DNA of 43,680 nucleotides from Acidobacteriaceae bacterium (lineage in GTDB: Bacteria > Acidobacteriota > Terriglobia > Terriglobales > Acidobacteriaceae): NCBI GenBank assembly GCA_003170825.1, contig PMYL01000053.1, positions 31,694 to 75,373 on the forward strand. The letters run 5' to 3'. Positions within the stretch are counted from its first letter, which is position 1. Every line of letters starts with the position of its first letter. Positions 25,187 through 34,000 of the stretch are shown here, one piece after another. The notes beneath the pieces are model-generated. The model was not told where the DNA came from and did no database searches. It saw nothing but the letters and a program-made list of their open reading frames with translations. The position numbers and the translations under genes were made by a program.

Positions 25187-26008
25187 ATGGCAAAAGCTGT
25201 TGAGGTGCGCGCGAAACTCGCAGGGCTTTTCAAACGCCATTCCTGGATTCTGGCCTTTGTTCTCATCTTCGGCCTCTGGGAGGCGGGTTCCTATTGGCAT
25301 CTCATAGGCAGAACCCTCCTTGCTTCTCCCCGCGAGGTTTGGGAAGTATTGGCGCGGTCAGCGTTTTTCTCAAAACTCGATGACGATCAAAATGTCTATA
25401 TACACGCGTTCTACACCTTTCGTCGCGCTCTGTCAGGTTGGGGATTGACGGTCGTAGGGGGTGTTGTCTTCGGACTTGTGACGGGTAGTTTCGAAGCGCT
25501 ATACGTTGGAACCGAGCCAATTGTCGAGTTCGCCAGAGTCATCCCGCCTGTTATGGCGTTTCCTCTGCTTCTCGTGGCCTTTAACTACGGAGAGCCCGCC
25601 TACACCTGGACCATCGTGTTCGGTTGCCTCCCGGTGATGACGTTCGCAGTCGCCAGGGGTATACGGGGCATTTCGCGAGAAAAACTGGAGATTCTTGCGG
25701 CGTACAAGGTGCCAGGCGTGGTCCGCGGATTTTCGGTAGTTATGGAGACGCTACCTTCTGTGTTTCTCGGTGCGCGATTGACGTTGACAATGGCGCTCAT
25801 CATCGCGGTCGTCACGGAGATGGTTTTTACTCCACGGAATGGATGGGCGTTGGGCGCCATTGCAAGAGACTCTGAAATATCGTTTGACACGCCCGTGTTT
25901 TATGCCTGTGTGGTCGTTGTGGGGCTCTTCGGCTATCTGGCGAACAGGGGGATTAGGAAGATTGAAGAGCTGCTGGGCGTTGCATCCAGCAGCGACGAGA
26001 CGGAATAG
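25187..26008 (+). CDS. ABC transporter permease (SsuC/TauC-like)
   Basis: The 273-residue membrane protein has about six hydrophobic helices, from WILAFVLIFGLWEAGSYW to FYACVVVVGLFGYLANRG. The inner-membrane-component signature is recognisable as EILAAYKVPGVVRGFSVVME, the EAA loop that docks on the ATPase. FARVIPPVMAFPLLLVAFNY is typical of this subfamily. A short AGATAGG precedes the ATG. It closes the four-gene cassette. No enzyme or regulator gene for the substrate adjoins. Confidence 0.9.
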   Translation: MAKAVEVRAKLAGLFKRHSWILAFVLIFGLWEAGSYWHLIGRTLLASPREVWEVLARSAFFSKLDDDQNVYIHAFYTFRRALSGWGLTVVGGVVFGLVTGSFEALYVGTEPIVEFARVIPPVMAFPLLLVAFNYGEPAYTWTIVFGCLPVMTFAVARGIRGISREKLEILAAYKVPGVVRGFSVVMETLPSVFLGARLTLTMALIIAVVTEMVFTPRNGWALGAIARDSEISFDTPVFYACVVVVGLFGYLANRGIRKIEELLGVASSSDETE

Positions 26009-26316
26009 GTTTATTCCCTGCAAACGGCGATGTCGCCGGTAGGGTTTCTCGATTTACGCATAATCGCCATACCACTCAGGGAGGGGGGATGGTGGGCGGG
26101 AAGATGGGCGGTGTTTCGGCTTGGGTAGCAGGGAGCGGCGGAAGGATGGGGCACGGGGCAAGAACGTGCAGGCGGCGGATCAACGGTAGTGGTCTCCCAC
26201 CCTTGCGACAGAAATAACGAAAAGCAGGTCCTTCGACTCCGCTGCGCGTCGCTCAGGATGACAGCAAGGATGGGGCACGGGGCATTTGTTGGGGGGACCG
26301 GCGGAAGGACGCCAGG
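26009..26316. other. Intergenic region between ABC cassette and PBP gene, repeat-rich
   Basis: These 308 bases hold no gene. They contain one complete dispersed repeat (26189-26283) and a separate right half of the same repeat, GGAAGGATGGGGCACGGGGC, ending at about 26159. Confidence 0.6.
26189..26283. repeat. Dispersed repeat with an inserted internal segment
   Basis: The left arm GTGGTCTCCCACCCTTGCGA and the right arm CAAGGATGGGGCACGGGGC are those of the repeats at 11840 and 13324. Between them is about 55 bases including TCCTTCGACTCCGCTGCGC and GCTCAGGATGAC. I recall that kind of sequence as interspersed in Acidobacteriota genomes. The element therefore looks composite. Confidence 0.7.
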
Positions 26317-28608
26317 CTACCGTGGAGGCGATGTTGAGCGCGCTGACGGCTTGGCGGGCGGTTTGACGGAGGCTTTGAGGGTTTGGCTGGCTTGGGCGTC
26401 GCCGAGGAACTGCTCGTCATCCTTGCCGGCGATGGCTACGCGCATCACGTTCATCCAGATGGGGAGGGCGGCTCTGGCGCCGGTCTCCTTTTCGCCGAGG
26501 GACTCGCGGCTATCGTAACCCACCCAGACGCCGCAGGTGACGGAGGGGGAAAAGCCGAGGAACCATGCGTCGGTGTATTCGCTGGTGGTGCCGGTTTTGC
26601 CGCCGAGGGGGTGGTTGAGCTGGGCGGCGGCGGCGCCGGTGCCGTGCTGGGTGACGGCGCGGAGAAGGATCATCATGGTGCGCGCGGTCTGCTGACTGAT
26701 GACCTCGTTGACGGAGATCGGGTCTTCCCAGAGGGTGACACCGTCGGAGTTGGAGACCTTGCGGACGAGGCGCGGCGCCACGCGGATGCCGTCGTTGGGA
26801 AAGACGGCGTAGGAGGCGACCTGCTCCTCGAGGGTGATTTCGACCGCGCCGATAGCGACGGGGAGATAGGCGGGAATGTTGGAGGTGACGCCGAAGCGGT
26901 GGGCCACGCCGATGACCTTGTGAATGCCGACGCGGGCGGCCAGCTTGAGGGCGGGAATGTTGCGCGACTCGGCGAAGGCGTTGGTGAGGGTCATGGCGCC
27001 CTTGTAGTTGTTCTCGTAGTTGTGCGGGGTGTAGCCGCCGAAGCTGACCGGGCCGTCGACGATGATGTCGGTGGGCTTGGCGCCGTCCTCGATGGCCGCG
27101 GTGTAGACGTAAGGCTTGAAGCTGGAGCCGGTCTGGCGCTCGGCCTGGGTGGCGCGGTTGAACTGGGAGAGCGCGTAGTCGCGCCCGCCCACCATGGCGA
27201 GAACGTCGCCGTTGGTGTTGTCCATGGCCAGGATGGCCCCCTGCGCGCCGGAGTCCTGCTCCAAGGTTGCGCTGCGGGCGTCGCCCTCCATGGTCTCGGA
27301 GAGGTGAACGTAGATTACGTCGCCGGGCTTGACGAGGGCGTCGCCGTAGCGCTGGCCGGTCCATTTCCAATCATCGGGCAGCAGGACGATCTCGTCGGGG
27401 CCGACACGGGCGTGAATCTCGAGGGGCAGGGCGCGGGTGACCAGGGCGTGGACGTAGTCGCCGGGGCGGGTCTTCACGGCCCAGTCGGGGTGCTTGTAGT
27501 CTTCGAGGGTACTTCCGGAGGCGAGGACGTTTTCCAGCTTGCCCGGCCGGTCTTGACCGGCCCAGCCATGGCGGCGCTCGTAGGCAGCGAGGCCGTCGGC
27601 CACGGCGCGGTTGGCGGTCTGCTGCAGGTCAAGGTCGAGGGTGGTCTCAACTTTCAGGCCGGCTTCGTGGACCTGCTCGGTACCGAAGCGTTTTTCGAGC
27701 TCGCGGCGGACTTCTTCCTGGAACCAGGGCGCCACCGAGCCCTCCGGCTGGGCGATGTGCAGGCCCAGCGGGGCATTGCGGGCCTGCTCGGCCTGGATGT
27801 GGGTGATGACTCCGTCGGACTCCATTTCACTGAGGACGAGGTTGCGGCGGCGCAGGGCTTTGTCAGGATTGAGCAGCGGCGAAAAGGCTACGGGCGCCTT
27901 GGGCAGGCCGGCCAGGAGAGCCGCTTCAGTCAAGTTGAGGTCTTTGGCGTGTTTGGAGAAGAGAAACTCCGAGGCGGCTTCGAAACCGTACATGCCGTGG
28001 CCGAGGTAGATCTGGTTGCCGTAAAGGGTGAAGATCTGCTGCTTGGTGAAGGCGCGCTCGATCTGGATGGCGAGATAGGCTTCCTGCACTTTGCGGGCGG
28101 CGGTGCGCTCGGAGGAGAGGAAGAGGTTGCGGGCCAACTGCATGGTGAGCGTGGAGGCGCCCTGGGCGCGTCCGTGGGCGCGGATGTCATGCCAGACCGC
28201 GCCGATGACGCGGAAGGTATTGATGCCCCAGTGGGACTCGAAGCTCTTGTCTTCAATGGAGATGACGGCCTGGCGGAGGATGGGGGCAAAGCCGTCGTAG
28301 CCGACGACCTCGCGGCGCTCGAGGGCAAAGGAGCCGATGATGCGGCCCTTGCGGTCATAGAGATCGGTGGTGGTGGAGGGGCGGTAGCGCTCGAGGTCGC
28401 TGATCTGGGGCAGATCGACGGAATAGACCAGCGTGAGGCCGGCCAGCGAACCGGTGGTGACGGCCAGAATGAGCAAGGTGACGAAGGCGAAGCGGCCGGC
28501 CAGCTTGCGATGGCGGTGCGTGGGAACCGGCTGCACCTGCGGCCGGTGGTGACGGCGTGGCCGGACAAGGGATCGCGGTTCGAGAGGCTGTGAAGGGGTG
28601 GCAGCCAA
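26317..28608 (-). CDS. Class A penicillin-binding protein (PBP1A-like)
   Basis: The 763-residue enzyme polymerises glycan strands and cross-links peptides. A basic, Pro/Arg-rich cytoplasmic tail and one membrane helix (FAFVTLLILAVTTGSLAGL) lead into the GT51 domain. There the catalytic motif is ISIEDKSFESHWG, followed by GASTLTMQLARNLFL and KVQEAYLAIQIER. The transpeptidase domain has all three motifs: SSFK in ERQTGSSFKPYVY, SRN in FAESRNIPALK, and KTGT in LGGKTGTTSEYTDAWFLGF. The start is a TTG at 28608 with a weak ribosome-binding site, so the exact N-terminus is uncertain. It lies downstream of the S41-like gene on the same strand. Confidence 0.95.
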   Translation of the reverse strand: MAATPSQPLEPRSLVRPRRHHRPQVQPVPTHRHRKLAGRFAFVTLLILAVTTGSLAGLTLVYSVDLPQISDLERYRPSTTTDLYDRKGRIIGSFALERREVVGYDGFAPILRQAVISIEDKSFESHWGINTFRVIGAVWHDIRAHGRAQGASTLTMQLARNLFLSSERTAARKVQEAYLAIQIERAFTKQQIFTLYGNQIYLGHGMYGFEAASEFLFSKHAKDLNLTEAALLAGLPKAPVAFSPLLNPDKALRRRNLVLSEMESDGVITHIQAEQARNAPLGLHIAQPEGSVAPWFQEEVRRELEKRFGTEQVHEAGLKVETTLDLDLQQTANRAVADGLAAYERRHGWAGQDRPGKLENVLASGSTLEDYKHPDWAVKTRPGDYVHALVTRALPLEIHARVGPDEIVLLPDDWKWTGQRYGDALVKPGDVIYVHLSETMEGDARSATLEQDSGAQGAILAMDNTNGDVLAMVGGRDYALSQFNRATQAERQTGSSFKPYVYTAAIEDGAKPTDIIVDGPVSFGGYTPHNYENNYKGAMTLTNAFAESRNIPALKLAARVGIHKVIGVAHRFGVTSNIPAYLPVAIGAVEITLEEQVASYAVFPNDGIRVAPRLVRKVSNSDGVTLWEDPISVNEVISQQTARTMMILLRAVTQHGTGAAAAQLNHPLGGKTGTTSEYTDAWFLGFSPSVTCGVWVGYDSRESLGEKETGARAALPIWMNVMRVAIAGKDDEQFLGDAQASQTLKASVKPPAKPSARSTSPPR

Positions 28609-28783
28609 GCGATTCAGGCCTCGTGAGCAATTCTCCCAAAGGCGCAGGGGAGAAAGATGCTACAGCCTAAGGCTAGCATCTTCGTGTTGCCAGGGGATGC
28701 GCAGGGCAACTGATGTGTACCACGCGGTGCAAGGGCGGGACGGGCTAATGCAGTTCGCCGATTTTCCACCCCAGCAACCGGAG

Positions 28784-30019
28784 TCAGGCGGTTTTCGCCT
28801 TCAACAGTTGGAGGGCCTTGTCGAGCGTTTCGTCTCCCTTGGCGGGGGGGACTTCTTCGTCTACTTCCTCGATCGACGGGCCTACCAGCACATTGGGGGT
28901 GACGGCTTCGTCCTGAATCTTTTTGCCGGTGGGGCGCTCGTACTTGGCTACGGTGAGCAGGAGCGCGGCGCCGTCGGGCAGCTCGATGGTTTTCTGGACC
29001 GAGCCCTCGCCGAAGGTGCGTTCGCCGACCACGTCGCCGCGCTTGGCGTCTTCAATGGCGGCAGCGGTGAGTTCAGCAGCGCCATAGGTGCCGCGATTGA
29101 CGAGCACGGCAAGCGGAGCGTCTGTCAGGAATTTTGTGGGATCGGCGGTGAAGGCCTGGAGGGGAAACTTCTGGCCTTCGAGGGTGGCCAGGGTTCCCTG
29201 CTTGAGGAAGAAGTTGGCCAGGCGGATTCCCTGCCGGGCGTCGTCGCCGGAGGAGTCGCGCAGGTCGAGAAGCACTTTGCGGTTCTTACCGTCGGCTTTG
29301 AGTTTGGCGGCGATTTCGTCGACGCGGGCCGGGGTGAGCAGGCCGGGCTTGAGGTAAAGGATTGTGGAGATTTCGTATTGCTGCTCGCCGAGCGCCGGAG
29401 GGGCGGTGATGGCGCGGGTGAGCGTCAGCTTGTCGGGGTCGGCCTTGCGCGGGCGGACCACCGTGAGATTGACGGTGGTTCCCGGCTTGCCATCGAGCAT
29501 GAGGCGGATGACAGCCAGCGACAGCTCGCGGGTGGACTGGCCGCCAATGGACTCGATGACGTCGCCGTCGGCCAAGTGCTCCTTGTCGGCGGGCGAACCG
29601 GGCAAGACGCTGACGATGGCGGCGTAGCCGAAACGCTTGGAGACGGTGATGCCGACCTGAGCGACGCCGGTGGCGGGGCGCTCTTTGTAGATTTTGTACT
29701 CGGTGGGGGTGAGATAGCTGGAGTCGGAGTCGAGGGATTCGAGCAGGCCGTGAAGAGCGCCGGTGGTGACGTCGTTGATGTTGGGCTCGGTGACGTAGTC
29801 GGTCTGGATCTTCTTGAGGACTTCGGCGTAGACGCGCATCTGGCGGTAGGCGCCATCCTGCTCGCCGCCGGCATGAACGCCAAACAGGCCGAATTCACCC
29901 AGGCCAAAGCCAAGGGCGAGGGCGGCAAAGATTGCCACGGAAAGCACGAAGACAAAACGCTGGAAGAATCGAGACACGCACACCACCGGGGCGACCCCTG
30001 AGGGGAACAGGCCGCTCAC
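28784..30019 (-). CDS. S41 (CtpA-like) family protein lacking catalytic Ser and Lys
   Basis: The 411-residue protein has one N-terminal membrane segment (about residues 21-41). A CtpA-type N-domain follows, then a PDZ domain (VLPGSPADKEHLADGDVIESI) and the S41 core (VLLDLRDSSGDDARQGIRLA and LAVLVNRGTYGAAEL). In active family members the nucleophile lies in SASASE, and the Lys 25 residues later in GKGSVQ. Here those positions are Gly313 and Glu338 (GEGSVQ), at exactly the right spacing. It is therefore probably not a Ser/Lys protease and may act as a scaffold. The start is GTG at 30019. It sits upstream of PBP1A on the same strand. Confidence 0.88.
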   Translation of the reverse strand: MSGLFPSGVAPVVCVSRFFQRFVFVLSVAIFAALALGFGLGEFGLFGVHAGGEQDGAYRQMRVYAEVLKKIQTDYVTEPNINDVTTGALHGLLESLDSDSSYLTPTEYKIYKERPATGVAQVGITVSKRFGYAAIVSVLPGSPADKEHLADGDVIESIGGQSTRELSLAVIRLMLDGKPGTTVNLTVVRPRKADPDKLTLTRAITAPPALGEQQYEISTILYLKPGLLTPARVDEIAAKLKADGKNRKVLLDLRDSSGDDARQGIRLANFFLKQGTLATLEGQKFPLQAFTADPTKFLTDAPLAVLVNRGTYGAAELTAAAIEDAKRGDVVGERTFGEGSVQKTIELPDGAALLLTVAKYERPTGKKIQDEAVTPNVLVGPSIEEVDEEVPPAKGDETLDKALQLLKAKTA

Positions 30020-30124
30020 TCTCTATAGACGCAATGATAGCGCAAGGGGTGCGAGGAGCGGGTTCCTGGGGTGGCGGGGAGGACGAAAAATTGGGGTTGG
30101 GGGAGGGGAAAAGCCGGGATTTTC

Positions 30125-30201
30125 TGGTGGCGGAGGGCAGGATCGAACTGCCGACCTACGGGTTATGAATCCGTCGCTCTAACCATCTGAGCTACTCCGC
30201 C
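30125..30201 (-). tRNA. tRNA-Met (anticodon CAU), CCA encoded
   Basis: The minus strand folds as a complete cloverleaf. The acceptor GGCGGAG (30195-30201) pairs with CTCCGCC. The D arm is GCTC/GAGC, the anticodon loop is TTCATAA, and the T arm GGCAG/CTGCC carries TTCGATC. CCA is encoded at 30125-30127. The acceptor begins with a G-C pair, unlike initiator tRNA, so it is an elongator Met tRNA. An Ile tRNA with modified CAU is the less likely alternative. Confidence 0.92.
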
Positions 30202-30395
30202 GGAAGGGGCGCGACCGAAGACCACCCCATCGACGAAGACCCCGCCACGGCGGGCTGGGGACTCCGGGGTGTCGCAGCACCAACTTAGATGATACGGGCG
30301 GGTGGATTGGAGGTCAAACCTGTCCGGTTGTGGTTTGGGCGCCGGGGAATTGCCGAAGATGAGCCCTCCACCTCCGCTCGTGTAAACTCGTCTGC

Positions 30396-31145
30396 ATGAA
30401 TACGTTGCGTATCGCTGGGGTGATTCCGGCGCGGCTGAGTTCGACGCGGCTGAGCCGCAAGGTGCTGCGCGTGATTGCCGGGCGGCCGATGGTGGAGTGG
30501 GTGTGGCGCGCCGCGGCCGGGAGCGGGCTGATGGACCCGGTGGTGGTGGCTACCGATTCGGAGGAGGTGGCCGAGATTTGCAAGGAGCGGGGGATTCCGG
30601 TGGCGATGACCTCGAAGGAATGCCCGAGCGGGTCGGACCGGGTGAGGGAAGTGGCGCGGGAGATCGATGCGGATATTTATGTGAACATTCAGGGGGACGA
30701 GCCGACGCTGACGCCGGATTTTTTCCCCCCGCTGCTGGGACTGTTTGAGCGGGCGGAGGTGGAGGTGGCTACGCTGGCGGTTCGCTGCCCGGCGCTGGAG
30801 ATTGCCGATCCCAATGCTGTGAAGGTGGTGACGGCTCTGGACGGGCGGGCGCTTTATTTTTCGCGGGCGACGATTCCGTTCGACCGGGACAGGGCGGGGT
30901 TTGCGGGCTATCAGAAGCACCTGGGGATTTATGCGTACCGGAAAGCGGCGCTGGAGAGGTTTGCGGCGCTGCCGCCCTCCTGGATCGAGCGCGTGGAGCG
31001 GCTGGAACAGCTACGCTTGCTCGATAATGGGATCGATATTTATGTGGCCGCGGCGCCACGGGACACGATCGGAGTGGATACGGAGGCGGATCTGGAGCGG
31101 GCGGAGGCGGCGTTGCGGCGGATTGCGGAGCGGGACGGCGGTTGA
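30396..31145 (+). CDS. kdsB: 3-deoxy-manno-octulosonate cytidylyltransferase
   Basis: KdsB makes CMP-Kdo, the activated sugar for the inner core of lipopolysaccharide, which implies a Gram-negative type envelope. The 249-residue product has the N-terminal nucleotide motif GVIPARLSSTRLSRKVL, the VATDSEEVAEI strand, CPSGSDRVREVA, and YVNIQGDEPTL. HLGIYAYRKAALERF and the ERLEQLRLLDNG helix are also characteristic. Its length is normal. It lies just after the tRNA on the opposite strand. Confidence 0.97.
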   Translation: MNTLRIAGVIPARLSSTRLSRKVLRVIAGRPMVEWVWRAAAGSGLMDPVVVATDSEEVAEICKERGIPVAMTSKECPSGSDRVREVAREIDADIYVNIQGDEPTLTPDFFPPLLGLFERAEVEVATLAVRCPALEIADPNAVKVVTALDGRALYFSRATIPFDRDRAGFAGYQKHLGIYAYRKAALERFAALPPSWIERVERLEQLRLLDNGIDIYVAAAPRDTIGVDTEADLERAEAALRRIAERDGG

Positions 31146-31219
31146 TCGCGAAGTCCGTCCAAAACAAACGGAATTGCGCGCAAGAACCGGATAGCCAGCC
31201 GCGCCGCGAATCGGCGACC

Positions 31220-32347
31220 ATGGTTCCCATGAACGCTAGACCTCAATTCGCAAACGCCGCCAGCCGCGGTTCCAACCCAGCCACGGCGATCGACCCCGAG
31301 GCAGCATGGGGGCAGGTACTCGGCCGCGACCCGGCGGCTGCGTTTTTCTATGCGGTGACGACGACAGGCGTATTTTGCCGCCCCAGTTGCAGGAGCCGGC
31401 GGCCGCTGCGGGGCAACGTGCGGTTTTTCCGCTCGGTCGCGGAGGCGCGGGCCGCGGGGTTTCGTCCCTGCAAGCGTTGCCGCCCGGAAGCCACTGCGGG
31501 GGGCAGACCTTTGGACAAGACTCGTGGCGATATGGACAAGGTTCGTGGTCATATTGAGGCGAATCTCGACCGCGCGGTGCCGCTCAAGGAGTTGGGGCGT
31601 GTGGCTGGATTGAGTCCCTTCACGGTGCAGCGGCTGTTCAAGCAGGGGCTGGGCGTGAGCCCGCTGCAGTATCAGCGGGCGCTGCGGGCGGGGTCGTTGC
31701 GCAGCGCGTTGAAGCAGGGAGGCAACGTGACGGACGCAATTTATGAAGCTGGATTTGGCTCGTCGAGCCGGGCGTACGAGGGCGCGGCACTGGGCATGAC
31801 GCCGGCGCGGTTTGCGCGGGGCGGGCGGGGCGAACAGATCGGCTATACGACGGCGCGATCGTCGTTTGGCTGGCTGGTGGTGGGCGCGACGGAGCGCGGG
31901 CTTTGCTGGCTGGCTTTGGGGAGCACGGCGGCGGCGGCCGAGGCCAGTCTGCGCGAAGAGTTTCCGCTGGCTGCGCTGCGGCGCGATCCGTCGCTCAAGG
32001 GGCTGGTGGATGAGGCAGTGCGCATGGTTTGTGGCCAGTCGAACACATCAGAAAAGGCTGCCGCACCGCAGGTGCCTCTGGACTTGCGCGGGACGGCCTT
32101 TCAACTGCGCGTGTGGCAGGCGTTGCGGGCGATTCCGCGCGGGGAGACACGGAGCTACAGCCAGTTGGCGCGGGAGTTGGGCGATCCGAAGGCGACGCGC
32201 GCCGTGGCGCGGGCGTGCGCTACCAATCGCGTGGCGCTGGTGGTGCCTTGCCATCGGGTGGTGGGGGCGAGCGGTGCGTTGACCGGGTACCGGTGGGGCG
32301 TCGAACGGAAGCGGCAACTGCTGGAGGCGGAGAGCATGGAGCGCTGA
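31220..32347 (+). CDS. ada: Ada: bifunctional methyl-DNA repair protein and transcription activator
   Basis: Ada removes methyl groups from DNA and activates the adaptive response. All three domains are present. The N-terminal zinc domain has TTGVFCRPSC and GFRPCKRCRP, whose first Cys is the phosphotriester acceptor. The middle is an AraC-type helix-turn-helix (LKELGRVAGLSPFTVQRLFK). The C-terminal methyltransferase has the active-site VPCHRVVG and the recognition helix around GDPKATRAVARACATN. The start is uncertain. I use ATG 31220. A TTG at 31142 overlapping the kdsB stop (TTGA) is possible, and ATG 31229 too. Confidence 0.93.
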   Translation: MVPMNARPQFANAASRGSNPATAIDPEAAWGQVLGRDPAAAFFYAVTTTGVFCRPSCRSRRPLRGNVRFFRSVAEARAAGFRPCKRCRPEATAGGRPLDKTRGDMDKVRGHIEANLDRAVPLKELGRVAGLSPFTVQRLFKQGLGVSPLQYQRALRAGSLRSALKQGGNVTDAIYEAGFGSSSRAYEGAALGMTPARFARGGRGEQIGYTTARSSFGWLVVGATERGLCWLALGSTAAAAEASLREEFPLAALRRDPSLKGLVDEAVRMVCGQSNTSEKAAAPQVPLDLRGTAFQLRVWQALRAIPRGETRSYSQLARELGDPKATRAVARACATNRVALVVPCHRVVGASGALTGYRWGVERKRQLLEAESMER

Positions 32348-32431
32348 ATCGCCGCGGTCTGCCTTGAAGGCGCGCTTTTGGGCCGAATTCTCAAGATGGT
32401 ATTCTCAAGGGGATAGGAGAAACCACCGCTT

Positions 32432-33862
32432 ATGGCAGCTTCAACACTGGAAACCACGGAATTGGGATATAAAGTCGCCGACCTGGGTTTGGCGGACTGG
32501 GGCCGGAAGGAAATCACCATTGCCGAGCACGAGATGCCGGGATTGATGTCGATCCGGAACAAGTATGCGGCCGCGAAGCCACTGGCCGGGGTGCGGATCA
32601 CGGGCTCGCTGCATATGACCATTCAGACGGCGGTGCTGATCGAGACGCTGACGAGTCTGGGCGCGGAGGTTCGCTGGGCGAGCTGCAATATTTTCTCGAC
32701 GCAGGATCATGCGGCGGCGGCAATTGCGGCCACCGGGGTTCCGGTGTTCGCGTGGAAGGGCGAATCGCTGGAGGAGTATTGGTGGTGCACGTTTCAGGCG
32801 CTCAGCCACAAAGGCGGCAAAGGGCCGCAACTGGTGGTGGACGACGGCGGCGATGTAACGCTGCTGATCCACAAGGGGTATGAGCTGGAAGAAGGCGATA
32901 AGTGGGTGGATGGGCCCTCGGGGAGCCACGAAGAGCAGGTGATCAAAGATTTGCTGAAGAAGGTACATGCCGAAGACCCGCGGCACTGGCACAAAGTTGT
33001 GAAGGAGTGGCGCGGCGTTTCAGAAGAGACCACGACCGGCGTGCATCGGCTCTACAAGATGATGGAGCAGGGCAAGCTGCTGGTGCCGGCGATCAATGTG
33101 AACGACTCGGTGACCAAGAGTAAGTTCGATAACTTGTATGGGTGCAGGGAATCTCTGGCCGACGGGATCAAGCGGGCCACGGACGTGATGGTTGCGGGCA
33201 AGGTGGCGGTGATCTGCGGCTATGGCGATGTGGGCAAGGGCTGCGCGCACTCCCTGCGGGGCATGGGCGCAAGGTGCATCGTCACCGAGGTCGATCCCAT
33301 CAACGCGCTGCAGGCGGCGATGGAGGGCTTCGAGGTCACGACGATCGAAGAGACGCTGGGGCGCGGGGACATCTACGTCACCTGCACGGGAAACGTGGAC
33401 ATCATTACGCTTGAACACATGAAGCGGATGAAGGACCAGGCGATCGTCTGCAACATCGGCCACTTCGACAACGAAATCCAAATGGACCCGCTGAACGCCG
33501 AGCCGGGCGTGACCAAGCTGAATATCAAGCCGCAGGTGGACTTCTACACCTTTCCCGACGGGCACGGCATCTTCGTGCTGGCCGAGGGCCGGCTGGTGAA
33601 TCTGGGATGCGCGACGGGGCATCCGAGCTTTGTGATGAGCAACAGCTTCGCCAACCAGACGCTGGCGCAGTTGGACCTATGGGCCAAGAAGGACAGCTAC
33701 AAGGTAGGCGTCTATGTGCTGCCGAAGAAACTGGATGAAGAGGTGGCGCGGTTGCATCTGGATAAAATCGGCGTGAAGCTGACCACGCTGACCGCGAAGC
33801 AGGCCGACTATCTCGGCGTGCCGGTGGAAGGGCCGTACAAGGCGGAAAATTACAGGTACTAA
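32432..33862 (+). CDS. ahcY: Adenosylhomocysteinase
   Basis: AhcY splits S-adenosylhomocysteine into adenosine and homocysteine. The 476-residue product has the NAD-binding motif [19 protein letters not shown], the substrate-site [19 protein letters not shown], and NPVG-equivalent C-terminal tail [13 protein letters not shown]. The signature segments [20 protein letters not shown] and [18 protein letters not shown] are intact. The insertion around [13 protein letters not shown] is typical of the long bacterial type. ATAGGAG lies upstream of the ATG. metF follows 138 bases later, consistent with a methionine-cycle cluster. I checked the 84-base leader for an SAH riboswitch and saw none. Confidence 0.97.
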   Translation: MAASTLETTELGYKVADLGLADWGRKEITIAEHEMPGLMSIRNKYAAAKPLAGVRITGSLHMTIQTAVLIETLTSLGAEVRWASCNIFSTQDHAAAAIAATGVPVFAWKGESLEEYWWCTFQALSHKGGKGPQLVVDDGGDVTLLIHKGYELEEGDKWVDGPSGSHEEQVIKDLLKKVHAEDPRHWHKVVKEWRGVSEETTTGVHRLYKMMEQGKLLVPAINVNDSVTKSKFDNLYGCRESLADGIKRATDVMVAGKVAVICGYGDVGKGCAHSLRGMGARCIVTEVDPINALQAAMEGFEVTTIEETLGRGDIYVTCTGNVDIITLEHMKRMKDQAIVCNIGHFDNEIQMDPLNAEPGVTKLNIKPQVDFYTFPDGHGIFVLAEGRLVNLGCATGHPSFVMSNSFANQTLAQLDLWAKKDSYKVGVYVLPKKLDEEVARLHLDKIGVKLTTLTAKQADYLGVPVEGPYKAENYRY

Positions 33863-33960
33863 AGGCAGTGGTTAGTGGGTAGTGGTTAGTGATTAGTTGT
33901 CCGTTGCCCGCTTGAGCGGTTGTGGTATCCCAGGTTTCAAAATCGAGATCTGGGGCACCT
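33863..33960. repeat. Short tandem repeat plus imperfect palindromic repeat between ahcY and metF
   Basis: 33868-33898 is a run of GTGGTTAGT-like units (GTGGTTAG, TGGGTAG, TGGTTAG, TGATTAG). At 33921-33960 a member of the palindromic family follows. TCCCAGGTTTC and GAGATCTGGGG flank AAAATC, the loop also found at 37555-37560. Its stem is imperfect. Confidence 0.65.
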
Positions 33961-34000
33961 TTACTGATCCGCTTTCAGGGCTTTCTTCGGGGTCCAGCGC

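Noticed and set aside
26383..28593. Long open frame opposite the PBP gene
   Set aside because: It is a shadow: Gly/Ala/Val-rich with no motif, while the minus strand encodes an enzyme with all its motifs.
30125..30201. Initiator or Ile (modified CAU) tRNA
   Set aside because: The first acceptor pair is G-C, unlike initiator tRNA, and the overall sequence is that of elongator tRNA-Met. Ile cannot be fully excluded.
32348..32431. Possible SAH riboswitch before ahcY
   Set aside because: The leader is only 84 bases and I could not find the conserved SAH-riboswitch core.
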